From: Sphingomonas adhaesiva
GTDB taxonomy: Bacteria > Pseudomonadota > Alphaproteobacteria > Sphingomonadales > Sphingomonadaceae
Reading direction: 5' to 3'
Length of the DNA: 64,000 nt
NCBI RefSeq assembly: GCF_036946125.1
Contig: NZ_JAQIJT010000002.1
Span: 2,354,001 to 2,418,000, forward strand
Position numbers and translations under genes: made by a program. Position 1 is the first letter of the stretch; every line of letters begins with the position of its first letter. Of the stretch, positions 7,141 to 16,093 are shown piece by piece. The notes beneath the pieces were generated by a model. That model saw only the letters and a list, made by a program, of their open reading frames with translations. It was not told where the DNA came from and ran no database searches.

Positions 7141-9783
7141 TCAGCCCTCGCCCTCCAGCGCGCGCCTTGGCGCGGGCGCGGTCGCCACGCCCGCTTCGCC
7201 CGCGATCATCGCCAGCAGTTGCGCGGCACTGTACGGCTTGGCCAGCACGGCCGCGCCGGGCAGCGCGCCCGACACCCCCGCGGTGTCGCCGCTCGCCACC
7301 ACCACGCGGATCCCCTCGCGGATCAGCCGCGCGCGCGCCGCCAGCTCGATCCCCGAGCTGCCCGGCAGATGGATGTCGGTCATCAGCACGTCGATCGGCG
7401 CGGTCTGGAGCGCGGCCATCGCCTCCTCCGCGCTCGCCGCCTCCACCACGACGTGACCGCCGTCCTGCAATGCCTCCGCGGTGGCGGCGCGGATCAGCGC
7501 ATCGTCCTCGACCAGCAGGACGGTACGGCCGGTCGCCTTCGTCACGACCGGGCTCACCACCGGCGCCGGAGCCGCCACCTGCCGCCGCTGCCCCTGATTG
7601 GCCAGCACGTGGCGGAACTTCCGCGCCAGCGCCTCGCGCGTGTACGGCTTCGACAGCAACTCGACCCCCGCATCGAGCCGCCCGCCATGGACGATCGAGT
7701 TTTCCGTATAGCCGCTGGTGAACAGCACCGCGATGTCGGGTAGCCGCTCGCGCGCCTGTCGCGCCAGCTCGGGGCTCTTCAGCGTCCCCGGCATCACCAC
7801 GTCGGTGAACAGCAGGTCGATCGGGATCCCGCTCTCGATCACGCTCAGCGCGCTTTGCGCATCCACCGCCTTCAGCACACGGTAGCCCAGGTCGGCGAGC
7901 AGCTCGACGACGGTGGCGCGCACCTCGTCGTCGTCCTCGACCACCAGCACCGTCTCGGTCCCGCCGGTGATCGGGCCGGTATCGACCGCGACCTCCATGT
8001 CCTCGCTCTGCATCGCGCGCGGCAGGTACAGCTTGATCGAGGTGCCGTGCCCCGGCTCCGAATAGATCTTCACGTGCCCGCCGGACTGTTTGACGAAGCC
8101 ATAGACCATCGACAGCCCCAGCCCCGACCCCTTCCCTTCCGCCTTGGTGGAGAAGAACGGCTCGAACACCTTGTCGACGATCTCGGGCGGGATGCCGCTG
8201 CCGGTGTCGGTCACCGCCAGCATCACATATTGCCCCGGTGTCACCTCGTCATGGGTGCGCGCGTAATCGTCGTCGAGATGCGCGTTCGCCAGCTCGATCG
8301 TCAGCCTGCCCTGCCCGTCCATCGCGTCGCGCGCGTTGATCGCCAGGTTCAGCAGCGCATTCTCGATCTGGCCGGGATCGATGAAGGTGTTCCACAGCCC
8401 GCCGCCGACGATGGTCTCGATCTCGATCCCCTCGCCGATCGCGCGGCGCAGCATGTCGTCCATTCCGCCCACGAAGCGGGTGACGTTGACCACCTTCGGC
8501 TCCAGCGCCTGCCGTCGTCCGAACGCCAGCAGCTGCGCGGCGAGCCGCGACCCGCGCGACACGCCCGCCATGGCGTTGGCGACCCGCGTCTCGGCGCGCT
8601 CGTTCCCCGCCACGTCCTTCATCAGCAGCTGGAGGTTGCCCGACACGACCTGGAGCAGGTTGTTGAAATCGTGCGCGACGCCGCCGGTCAGCTTGCCGAC
8701 CGTCTCCATCTTCTGCGCCTGCATCAGCTTCGCCTCGGCCGCGCGGCGCGATCCGATCTCGGCGATGACGCGCGCCTCCAGCGTCTCGTTCAGGTGGCGC
8801 AGCTGGTCCTCGGCGCGCTGGCGGTGGCGCACCTGCCGCTCCAGCTGCTCGGCATGGTCGCGCAGCGCCGCCTCGGCGGAGCGCTGGTGCGTGATGTCGG
8901 TGTGGACGCCGACCCATTCCGCGATCTCGCCCGAGGCATCCAGCCGCGGCACGCCGCGGATCGCGAAGGTGCGCCACTCGCCGCAATGCCGCCGCACGCG
9001 ATGCTCGAACACGAAGGTCGACTTGGTCGCGACCGCGCGCTGCCACGCCGCGATCGACGGCTGGGCATCGTCGGGGTGGACCGCATCGGCCCAGCCATAG
9101 CCGTGATACTCGGCCTTCGTCTGCCCGGTCAGCATCGCCCAGCCCGGCTGCTCGCCGGTCATCCGCCCCGCCGCGTCATTGGTCCACAGCACGCCGTGCG
9201 TCGCCTCGATCGCGGAGCGGAAGCGCGCGTTCGCCTCGCCCAGCGCGACGACGTTCGCCTCCAGCTCCCGCTTCAGCAGCAGCCGGTCGGTATTGTCCAG
9301 CGCGGTGCACATCACCCCGCCCACCGCACCGTCCGCGTCGTAGACGGGGGTGTAGAACAGGTCGAGGAACACCTCCTGCGCGATACCGCCGCGCACCAGC
9401 GTCATCGCCTGGTCGCGATAGGAAAGGACCTCGCCCGCGAAACCGCGGCGCAGGATCTCGCGGTTCCAGTCCCACAGGTCGGGCCAGACGTCCCGCACCG
9501 TCCGGCCCAGCGCGCGCGGGTGGTTGGCCCCCGCGATCACGCTATAGCCCTCGTTATAGATCATGACGTGGTCCGGCCCCCACATCAGCACCTTCGCCAC
9601 CGGCGAATTGACGATGTTCGACACCGTCGCGCGCAGTTCGCGCGACCAGTCGGCGATCGGTCCCAGCGACGTGGCGGCCCAGTCGAACGCGCGCACCAGC
9701 GCCCCCGTGTCGCCGCCCCCGATCGGCCAGGCGGAGGGGTTCGACGTCACATCGGGCGGATGCGATGAATCGGCGCGCGTCAT
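7141..9783 (-). CDS. Hybrid sensor histidine kinase with two receiver domains
   Basis: About 880 residues. The N-terminal PAS/GAF-like sensor (WPIGGGDTGALVRAFDW) is followed by a PAS domain ending WVGVHTDITHQ, a short coiled coil, and the kinase core. The phospho-acceptor is in GGVAHDFNNLLQVVSG (His about 371). The ATPase has LAINARDAMDG, TDTGSGIPPEIV and GSGLGLSMVYG. Two receiver domains follow, with Asp in LLFTDVVMPG (about 661) and VLMTDIHLPG (about 802). There is no membrane segment, so the sensor is cytosolic. No response regulator lies nearby; output probably passes through the receivers. This architecture is frequent among light/redox or general-stress kinases of Alphaproteobacteria, but no LOV cysteine motif is visible. 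Start ATG 9783; an in-frame GTG lies at 9792. Confidence 0.9.
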   Translation of the reverse strand: MTRADSSHPPDVTSNPSAWPIGGGDTGALVRAFDWAATSLGPIADWSRELRATVSNIVNSPVAKVLMWGPDHVMIYNEGYSVIAGANHPRALGRTVRDVWPDLWDWNREILRRGFAGEVLSYRDQAMTLVRGGIAQEVFLDLFYTPVYDADGAVGGVMCTALDNTDRLLLKRELEANVVALGEANARFRSAIEATHGVLWTNDAAGRMTGEQPGWAMLTGQTKAEYHGYGWADAVHPDDAQPSIAAWQRAVATKSTFVFEHRVRRHCGEWRTFAIRGVPRLDASGEIAEWVGVHTDITHQRSAEAALRDHAEQLERQVRHRQRAEDQLRHLNETLEARVIAEIGSRRAAEAKLMQAQKMETVGKLTGGVAHDFNNLLQVVSGNLQLLMKDVAGNERAETRVANAMAGVSRGSRLAAQLLAFGRRQALEPKVVNVTRFVGGMDDMLRRAIGEGIEIETIVGGGLWNTFIDPGQIENALLNLAINARDAMDGQGRLTIELANAHLDDDYARTHDEVTPGQYVMLAVTDTGSGIPPEIVDKVFEPFFSTKAEGKGSGLGLSMVYGFVKQSGGHVKIYSEPGHGTSIKLYLPRAMQSEDMEVAVDTGPITGGTETVLVVEDDDEVRATVVELLADLGYRVLKAVDAQSALSVIESGIPIDLLFTDVVMPGTLKSPELARQARERLPDIAVLFTSGYTENSIVHGGRLDAGVELLSKPYTREALARKFRHVLANQGQRRQVAAPAPVVSPVVTKATGRTVLLVEDDALIRAATAEALQDGGHVVVEAASAEEAMAALQTAPIDVLMTDIHLPGSSGIELAARARLIREGIRVVVASGDTAGVSGALPGAAVLAKPYSAAQLLAMIAGEAGVATAPAPRRALEGEG

Positions 9784-9870
9784 CCCGTCCACGTGCGCGC
9801 CACCAACGGGGCTGTCAATCGGAAGCTGGGTACGTCGCCGTCCCGCTCGCGCACCTCGTCGCGTCGCCCG

Positions 9871-11718
9871 TCAGCGCCCCAGCCAGCGCTCGCGGAACGC
9901 GCGCTGCGCCGCGGTCGGCGTCTGCCCGGCCGTCTCCATCCGCACGATCGCGACGGCGGGATCGGTCGCCACCGTCAGCACCGCCTGCCGCTCGCGCCCG
10001 CGCTGGACGAAGCGGACGGGGACGCGCGCGCCGGGCGTCAGCCGCGCGAGCGCCGCCTCCCAATCCGCCGCGGTCGCGATGGCGGCGTCGCCCAGCAGCA
10101 CCGGGCGGTCGCCCTTGTCCGCGCCCGCGGCATACAGCGGCGATCCGACCGCGGGCGCGGCAGCCAGCACCACCCCGCCGGCAATCGCGCTCGCCTTGGG
10201 CGCGCCGATCCACGCCCGGCCCGGGTTCGCGGGTCGCGCCACCAGCCCCGCCTGCGCCAGCAGCGGCGCGGCGTCGGGCAATTCATGCCCCGCGATCGAC
10301 CGCGCGAAGAACGCGTCCGCGAACGCGGCGTCCCCGGTCACCTGCGCCAGCGCGCGGCGCAGGTCGTCGGGGCGGTACGGCGTCTCGGTCCGGCCGAAGG
10401 TGCGCCACAGGTGCCGCATGTAATCGTCGAGCGTCAGCGTCGGGAAGCGCTGTCGGATCGACAGGTCCAGCAGCATGCCGACGACCGCGCCGTACGGATA
10501 ATAGGAAATCCGCGCCTGCGGCGCGACCGGATCGATCGAGGTCGCGGCATCGGCCAGCGGTGCGCGGATGCTCGCCTCCTGCGGTCCCGCGAACGCGCGC
10601 GCGGGGGAGCGCAGGATGCCGTCATACTGCTCCGACATTTCCGCCAGGAACGCGTCCACGTCGCTCAGCCCCGCCCGGCGCAGCATCAGCGGGCCGTAGT
10701 AACTGGTGAACCCCTCCGCCAGCCACAGCGACGGCGTGGCGTTCGCGCGCGAGAAATCGAACGGCTCCAGTTCCGCCGGGCGCATCCGCTCGACGTTCCA
10801 GGCGTGGATGAATTCGTGCGAGATCGTGCCCAGCTGCGCGGCATTGTCGCCGCCCAGCGGGGTCGGCGTGGTCACGATCGTCGAGTTGCGATGCTCCATC
10901 CCGTCACCGCTGATCTGGGGCACGTAATCGGCGATGAAGGTATAGCTGCCGCCGTCGAAGCGCGGCCATTCGCCGAACAGCGCGGCGTGCTGCGGCACCA
11001 GCTTCTGCACCTGCGTCGCCAGCTGGTCCATCTGCGCCGCGCTACCGGGATGATGCGCGGCGATGCGCATGGTCTGGTCGCCGATCTTCCACTCGCGCAC
11101 CATATGGTCCGACAACTCGACCGGGCTGTCCATCAGATATTGCAGGTCGCGCGCGCGGTAGCGGTGGGGGGCGCCCGGCACCGCGATCAGCTGCGTCGCT
11201 ATCTTCCATGACGGATCGGCGGGGGCGAAGCCGACCTCGACCGGCGCGGCGTCATAGCCGGTGGCCCACATCAGCGTCGCCGGCATGTTCAGGTGCGCGT
11301 GCGTCGCGTCGATCTGGGCATAGGTGCCGTCGCCGCGGTCGCCGTACAGCGAATAGGTGACGCGCACGGTCCCGTCATGCCCCGCGACGCTCCAGCCATA
11401 GGGGTCGCTGCGCGTCACCGCCAGCGCCCGTCCGGCGCCGTCGACCGCCTGCACGTCGAACACGTTCTTGGCGAATTCGTGCAGCGCGTAGCGCCCCGGC
11501 GACGAGCGCGACATCTGCACGCGCAGCGGCCCCGCCGGCACGCCGCGCCATGTCGCGGTCACGCGCGCCAGATGATGCGCCGGATCGGGGAAGGCGACCT
11601 CGTAGCGCACCGGCGGCGGCGGCGTCCCCTGCGCCTGTGCCGCCGTCCCCGCCGCCGGCGCCAGCCCCAGCCCCAGTCCCAGCAGCAGCCATGCCCCGAT
11701 CGTCGCCCGCATCGTCAT
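9871..11718 (-). CDS. M61-family glycyl aminopeptidase-like metallopeptidase
   Basis: Exported zinc peptidase of about 615 residues. A signal peptide (GAWLLLGLGLGLAPAAGTAA) precedes an N-terminal beta domain. The zinc site HEFIHAWNVERMRP lies near residue 300, with the downstream WLAEGFTSYYG supplying the third ligand. A degenerate PDZ-like domain closes the protein (GDRPVLLGDAAIATAADWEAAL). Known M61 members remove N-terminal glycine or alanine from peptides, so a periplasmic peptide-digesting role fits. Start is ATG 11718 or ATG 11712; AGGGA lies best spaced for 11712. A 12-bp tandem repeat sits directly upstream of the start. Confidence 0.88.
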   Translation of the reverse strand: MTMRATIGAWLLLGLGLGLAPAAGTAAQAQGTPPPPVRYEVAFPDPAHHLARVTATWRGVPAGPLRVQMSRSSPGRYALHEFAKNVFDVQAVDGAGRALAVTRSDPYGWSVAGHDGTVRVTYSLYGDRGDGTYAQIDATHAHLNMPATLMWATGYDAAPVEVGFAPADPSWKIATQLIAVPGAPHRYRARDLQYLMDSPVELSDHMVREWKIGDQTMRIAAHHPGSAAQMDQLATQVQKLVPQHAALFGEWPRFDGGSYTFIADYVPQISGDGMEHRNSTIVTTPTPLGGDNAAQLGTISHEFIHAWNVERMRPAELEPFDFSRANATPSLWLAEGFTSYYGPLMLRRAGLSDVDAFLAEMSEQYDGILRSPARAFAGPQEASIRAPLADAATSIDPVAPQARISYYPYGAVVGMLLDLSIRQRFPTLTLDDYMRHLWRTFGRTETPYRPDDLRRALAQVTGDAAFADAFFARSIAGHELPDAAPLLAQAGLVARPANPGRAWIGAPKASAIAGGVVLAAAPAVGSPLYAAGADKGDRPVLLGDAAIATAADWEAALARLTPGARVPVRFVQRGRERQAVLTVATDPAVAIVRMETAGQTPTAAQRAFRERWLGR

Positions 11719-11719
11719 T

Positions 11720-11779
11720 CCCTGTCTTCGTCCCCGTCTTCGACCCCGTCTTCGGCCCTGTCTTCGACCCCGTCCTCGG
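11720..11779. repeat. Five-copy 12-bp tandem repeat
   Basis: Five head-to-tail units of the form CCCCGTCTTCGA (variants differ at one to two positions) lie immediately upstream of the M61 start codon, in the untranslated leader. The rest of the gap to 11956 holds a short palindromic repeat remnant (CCGCCTTCGCGGGCATGAC near 11871) and nothing else I can name. Confidence 0.85.
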
Positions 11780-11956
11780 CGGCAGGATAGCCGTCGCGAT
11801 CCCCGCCACACAACATCGCGCCCGCCCGCGGGTTCTCAAGCCCGTACGGCGGAGGAAACCCGGACGCGCCCCCGCCTTCGCGGGCATGACCGACCGGGAG
11901 CGGCAAGCGCACCCTGCTTTCGCGAACGCAGGCCCTCCGGCCTTTGCGCTCGGCGC

Positions 11957-12709
11957 CTAATCCGCCGTCGTCCCCCCGCCCGGCAGTCCGCTCAGTTCCG
12001 ACACGAAATCGTAGCGATCCCCGCGATAGACCGACCGCGTGAATTCCACCGCCTCGCCCGCCGCGGTGCGCGTCACGCGCTCGATCCGCAGCACCGCGGC
12101 GTTCGCGCGCGCGCTCAATATCCCCGCCTCGGTCGGGGTGGCGAGGCACGCGCGCAGCCGCTGCGTGCCCGTCGCGGGCCGCACCCCCGCCGCCGCCAGC
12201 GCGGCGTAGAGCGAGGTGTCGACCGCCTCCAGCCGCGGCAGGTGGTGCGCGGGCACCACCGCATGTTCGATCGCCAGCGGCTCGCCCCCCGACAACCGCA
12301 CCCGCCCCAGTCGCGCCACGCGCGTGCCCGCGGCGACGCCCAGCGCCGCGGCCTCCTCCTCGGTCGGCTCGCCGTACGCCTTGCTGATCCAGACCGTCCC
12401 CGGATCCTCGCCGCGCGCGCGCGCATCGTCGCTGAAGCTCGACAGCACCGATCCCGCCGCATCGATCCGCCGCGCGACGAACGTGCCAGACCCCTGCTTG
12501 CGGACCAGCACGCCCTCCGCGATCAGCTGCTCGATCGCCTTGCGCACGGTCACGCGCGACATGCCCGTCACCGCGCTCAGGTCGCGCTCGGACGGCAGCG
12601 CGCTGCCGGCGTCGATCGCCCCGCTCGCCAGATGCTGGCGCAGGTTGCGCGCCAGTTGCAGGTAGAGCGGCGTCGCGTCCCCCTCGCGCGCGGCGAGCAG
12701 CTCACGCAT
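11957..12709 (-). CDS. GntR/HutC-family regulator (NagR-like)
   Basis: 250 residues. A winged-helix DNA-binding domain (ALPSERDLSAVTGMSR, then VTVRKAIEQL; about residues 35-65) is followed by a UTRA effector domain (about 90-240; SLYAALAAAGVRP, AVLRIERVTR, EFTRSVYRGDRYDF). HutC-type regulators of this kind sense phosphorylated sugars. With murQ overlapping by 8 nt and nagB/nagA diverging, the likely ligand is GlcNAc-6-P or GlcN-6-P. That assignment is inference from context. Length is normal for the family. Confidence 0.9.
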   Translation of the reverse strand: MRELLAAREGDATPLYLQLARNLRQHLASGAIDAGSALPSERDLSAVTGMSRVTVRKAIEQLIAEGVLVRKQGSGTFVARRIDAAGSVLSSFSDDARARGEDPGTVWISKAYGEPTEEEAAALGVAAGTRVARLGRVRLSGGEPLAIEHAVVPAHHLPRLEAVDTSLYAALAAAGVRPATGTQRLRACLATPTEAGILSARANAAVLRIERVTRTAAGEAVEFTRSVYRGDRYDFVSELSGLPGGGTTAD

Positions 12710-13598
12710 CCCGGATGCCTTGCCCGTAGGCCGCCATCGCCTGACGCAGCGTATCGTGCCGCGCCACCAGCGCCGCGGCCTCGCCCGGCGCCGCGCCCAG
12801 TGCGATCAGCACGCCGTTCCTGATCTCCTCGCCCCCCGCCGCCAGCGCCGTCGCCGCCGCATCGGCCTCCACGCCCGCGATCTCCGCCACCATCCGCTGG
12901 GCGCGCGCGCGCAATTTGTCGTTCGACACGCGCATGTTGACCATCAGCCCGTCGTGGACCAGCCCGCGGCGCAGCATGATCGCGGTCGACAGCATGTTGA
13001 GCACCGCCTTCTGCGCGGTCCCCGCCTTCATCCGCGTCGATCCCGCGATCAACTCGGTCCCCGTGTCGACCGGCAGCGCATGCTCGGCATCCGCCAGCAG
13101 CGGCGCGCCGGCATTGTTCGCCAGCGCGATCGTCAGCGCCCCCGCCGCGCGCGCCGCCGTCACCGCCGCGCGCGTGAAGGGCGTGCGCCCGCTCGCCGCC
13201 ACCGCGACCAGCACGTCCGCTGCGCCCAGCCCGGCCTCGGCCACCGCGCGCCGCGCCGCGTCGCCGTCGTCTTCCGCCCCCTCCGCCGCCTCGGTCAGCG
13301 CGGACAGCCCCCCCGCCATCAGGAAGACCAGCCGCTCCTGCGGCCAGTTGAACGTGGGGTACAGCTCCACCCCGTCCTGCACCGCGATCCGCCCCGACGT
13401 GCCGGCGCCGGCATAGGCCAGCCGCCCGCCACGCCCCAGCCGGGTGGCGGCGGCCTCCGCGGCGGCGGCGATCGCGGGGACCTGAGACTGGACGGCGGCG
13501 ACCGCGGCCAGCTGCCCCTCCCACATCGCCTGCACCGCATCGGCCAGCGGCCATTGGTCGATATGCGCGAAGCGGGGATCGTTGGTCTCGGTACTCAT
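12702..13598 (-). CDS. murQ: N-acetylmuramic acid 6-phosphate etherase
   Basis: Cleaves the D-lactyl ether of MurNAc-6-P to give GlcNAc-6-P plus D-lactate, a step in peptidoglycan recycling. The SIS-domain fold is clear. GRLAYAGAGTSGRIAVQDGVE is the substrate loop, AEDD is the conserved acidic pair, and VAVAASGRTPFT and VDTGTELIAGSTRMKAGTAQK complete the signature. 298 residues, as usual. It starts at ATG 13598 and overlaps the downstream regulator gene by 8 nt. The product feeds NagA and the NagB-type enzyme encoded divergently. The lactate could be used by the D-lactate dehydrogenase at 24327, although the two loci are not linked in one operon. Confidence 0.95.
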   Translation of the reverse strand: MSTETNDPRFAHIDQWPLADAVQAMWEGQLAAVAAVQSQVPAIAAAAEAAATRLGRGGRLAYAGAGTSGRIAVQDGVELYPTFNWPQERLVFLMAGGLSALTEAAEGAEDDGDAARRAVAEAGLGAADVLVAVAASGRTPFTRAAVTAARAAGALTIALANNAGAPLLADAEHALPVDTGTELIAGSTRMKAGTAQKAVLNMLSTAIMLRRGLVHDGLMVNMRVSNDKLRARAQRMVAEIAGVEADAAATALAAGGEEIRNGVLIALGAAPGEAAALVARHDTLRQAMAAYGQGIRDA

Positions 13599-13658
13599 GA
13601 TGCCATTATCAGACCACGAACCCGGTCATCCTGTAAAGATGACCCGCGGTTATGCCCG

Positions 13659-13698
13659 TACCATTCGGATACCATTGAACCGTCATGCGTGCATGGTA
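13659..13698. promoter_or_regulatory. Candidate operator for the GntR-type regulator
   Basis: In the 110-nt gap between murQ and the divergent nagB-type gene, TACCATT occurs twice with 11-bp periodicity (13659 and 13670), and its inverse CATGGTA lies at 13692. One-turn spacing of repeats between divergent operons suggests a shared operator. This is prediction from sequence only. Confidence 0.4.
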
Positions 13699-13708
13699 GA
13701 GCGGGATC

Positions 13709-14755
13709 ATGACAGGTTCGACCACGCTGATGCGCGCCGAGATGCTGGAGGCACCCCTGCGCGTTCGCGAGCAGCTGACCCGCAACGCCGACCTCGTGCG
13801 CGCGGCGGGCGAGCGGTTGCGCGCGCTCGGCCCGCCCTTCGCCGCGACTCTGGCGCGCGGCAGTTCGGATCAGGCCGCCGCCTTCGCGAAGGTGCTGCTG
13901 GAGACGCGCGCGGGCGTGCCGGTGCTCAGCCACTCGCCCTCGATCGGCTCGCTCTACCACGCCACCTCGCCGAGGTTCGCAGGCGTGCCGCTGATCGCGA
14001 TCTCGCAATCGGGGAAGAGCCCCGACCTGATCGCCGCGGCGCAGGACGCGCAGGCGCAGGGCGCTGTCGTGGTCGCGATCGTCAACGACGCCGCCTCCCC
14101 GCTCGCCACGCTCGCCGACATCGCGATCCCCGTCCACGCCGGCGCGGAACGCAGCGTCGCCGCGACCAAGTCGCTGATCGCGACGCTGGTGGCGCTGGTC
14201 CATCTGGCCGCGGAATGGAGCGGCGACGCGGGCCTCCGGGCCGCGCTCGCCACCGTCGCCGACCGGCTCGACACCGCGGCGGCGCAGGACTGGGGCGCGG
14301 CGATCCCGCTGCTGACCGGGGCCGCCTCGCTGCTGGTGCTCGGGCGCGGGCCGACGCTGCCGATCGCGGGCGAGGCGGCGCTCAAGCTCAAGGAAACCTC
14401 CGGCCTCCATGCCGAGGCGTTCAGCGTGGCGGAGGTCGCGCACGGGCCGATGACGCTGATCGGCGCCGGCGATCCGGTGCTGGTCTTCGCCCCCGCCGAT
14501 GCCGCGCGCGCCGGGGTGGCGGAGCGCATCGCCGACTTCGCCGCGCGCGGGGCTCGGGTGATCGCGACCGGCCCGGCGGATGCGGTCGGCGGCGCGACGC
14601 TCGTCCTCCCCGCGGCAGGTGAGGCGGACGACCCCGTCGTCGCGGCGATCGCGGAATTGCAGGCGTTCTACGGCCTTGCCGAACATCTCGCCCGCGCGCG
14701 GGGCCGCGACCCCGACCAGCCCCCGCATCTCGCCAAGGTCACGAGGACGCTGTGA
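13709..14755 (+). CDS. SIS-domain glucosamine-6-phosphate deaminase (NagB-II type)
   Basis: 348 residues with two SIS domains, related to the isomerase half of GlmS. Motifs are LARGSSDQAAAFAKVLLE, ISQSGKSPDLIAAA and AATKSLIATLVALVHLA in the first half, then LGRGPTLPIAGEAALKLKET, LHAEAFSVAEVAHGPMTLI and HLAKVTRTL at the C-terminus. It lacks the glutaminase domain of GlmS. Members next to nagA act as deaminases converting GlcN-6-P to fructose-6-P and ammonia, replacing the unrelated NagB. Starts at ATG 13709, divergent from murQ. A related SIS isomerase function cannot be excluded. Confidence 0.88.
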   Translation: MTGSTTLMRAEMLEAPLRVREQLTRNADLVRAAGERLRALGPPFAATLARGSSDQAAAFAKVLLETRAGVPVLSHSPSIGSLYHATSPRFAGVPLIAISQSGKSPDLIAAAQDAQAQGAVVVAIVNDAASPLATLADIAIPVHAGAERSVAATKSLIATLVALVHLAAEWSGDAGLRAALATVADRLDTAAAQDWGAAIPLLTGAASLLVLGRGPTLPIAGEAALKLKETSGLHAEAFSVAEVAHGPMTLIGAGDPVLVFAPADAARAGVAERIADFAARGARVIATGPADAVGGATLVLPAAGEADDPVVAAIAELQAFYGLAEHLARARGRDPDQPPHLAKVTRTL

Positions 14756-14774
14756 TGCGCAGCCCCACGCTTTT

Positions 14775-14866
14775 TGTGCTCCGGCGAACGCCGGAGCCCA
14801 GGGTTGCTGATCCCAGCCGCCGTGGCTCTGCTGAACCCTGGGCTCCTGCCTTCGCAGGCGCACGGC
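14775..14866. repeat. Palindromic intergenic repeat
   Basis: An imperfect palindrome of about 92 bp sits between the two nag genes. Its outer arms read GTGCTCCGGCGAACGCCGGAG and CTCCTGCCTTCGCAGGCGCAC, with inner CCCAGGGTT paired to AACCCTGGG. It is a variant of the module seen at 6894, 17112 and 27999. In RNA it could form a long hairpin between nagB and nagA. Confidence 0.75.
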
Positions 14867-14888
14867 ATCGCTCCGGGAGGAAAGGGCG

Positions 14889-16034
14889 ATGAAGGCCCTA
14901 ACCGGCGCGCGCATCGTCCTCCCCGATGGCGTCGCGGAAGGGCATGCGCTGCTGATCGACGGCGCGCGCATCCGCGACATCGTCCCCGACGCCGCGATCC
15001 GCACCGGCATCGGGCGCGTCGACCTCGGCGGCGGCTGGCTCCTCCCCGGGTTCATCGATACGCAGGTCAACGGCGGCGGCGACGTGCTGTTCAACGACGC
15101 GCCCACCGTCGAGGGCATCCGCGCCATCGCCGCCGCGCACCGCTGTTACGGCACCACCGGCCTGCTCCCCACGCTCATCAGCGACCGCCCCGCGGTGGTC
15201 GATGCCGCCATCGCCGCGGGCGAGGCCGCGCTCGCCGCGCAGGTGCCCGGCGTGCTGGGACTCCATATCGAGGGGCCGCACCTCAACCCCGCGAAGAAGG
15301 GCATCCACGACGCCGGCGTCTTCACGGCGATCGACGATGCCGTGATCGCCCGATTGACCGCCCCCACCGCGGGCGTCCGCCTCGTCACGATCGCGCCCGA
15401 GCTGACCGACGATGCCGCGATCCGCGCGCTGGCCGCCGCGCGCGTGATCGTCGCCGCCGCGCACAGCATGGCCGACTACGACCGCACTCGCGCCGCCATC
15501 CGCGCCGGGCTGGCGGGGTTCACCCACCTGTTCAACGCGATGACCGGCCTCGCCAGCCGCGCGCCGGGCATGGTCGGCGCCGCGCTGGAGGATCGCGGCA
15601 CGCACTTCGGCCTGATCGTCGACGGCGTCCACGTCCACCCCGCCACCTGCCGCGTCGCGCTGGCGGCGCGGGGTGCGGACGGCGTGATGCTGGTCACCGA
15701 TGCCATGCCCCCGGTCGGCGGCAGCGCGGGCGGGTTTACGCTCATGGGGCAGGCGATCCGCGTCGTCGACGGCACCTGCCGCGGCCCCGACGGCACGCTC
15801 GCCGGCTCCGCGCTCAGCATGGCGCAGGCGGTGCGCAATGCGATCGACCTGATGGACTGCTCGATCGTGGAGGCATCGCGGCTGGCCAGCGGCAACCCTG
15901 CCGCCTTCCTGCGCATGGCCGACGTACGCGGCGCGATCCGCCCCGGACTGATGGCGGACCTGGTCCACTGGAACGACGAGCGCCGCGTCACCGCCACCTG
16001 GATCGCGGGCGAGCGATCGGACGCGGGGGAGTAG
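14889..16034 (+). CDS. nagA: N-acetylglucosamine-6-phosphate deacetylase
   Basis: Hydrolyses GlcNAc-6-P to GlcN-6-P and acetate. 381 residues of the amidohydrolase superfamily. LLPGFIDTQVNGGGDVLFND begins the barrel, GLHIEGPHLNPAKKGIHD carries the metal-binding Glu, AAHSMADYD and FTHLFNAMTGL follow, IVDGVHVHPAT binds substrate, and VTDAMPPVGG holds the catalytic Asp. A strong ribosome site (GGGAGGAAAGG) precedes ATG 14889. Separated from the deaminase gene by a palindromic repeat but on the same strand and in the same pathway, so probably co-transcribed. Confidence 0.95.
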   Translation: MKALTGARIVLPDGVAEGHALLIDGARIRDIVPDAAIRTGIGRVDLGGGWLLPGFIDTQVNGGGDVLFNDAPTVEGIRAIAAAHRCYGTTGLLPTLISDRPAVVDAAIAAGEAALAAQVPGVLGLHIEGPHLNPAKKGIHDAGVFTAIDDAVIARLTAPTAGVRLVTIAPELTDDAAIRALAAARVIVAAAHSMADYDRTRAAIRAGLAGFTHLFNAMTGLASRAPGMVGAALEDRGTHFGLIVDGVHVHPATCRVALAARGADGVMLVTDAMPPVGGSAGGFTLMGQAIRVVDGTCRGPDGTLAGSALSMAQAVRNAIDLMDCSIVEASRLASGNPAAFLRMADVRGAIRPGLMADLVHWNDERRVTATWIAGERSDAGE

Positions 16035-16093
16035 CGCCGATCTCGTCATGACGGACGGTTCCGTTTCGTCGTCGCAGCCCCTAAGGCGCTGAC

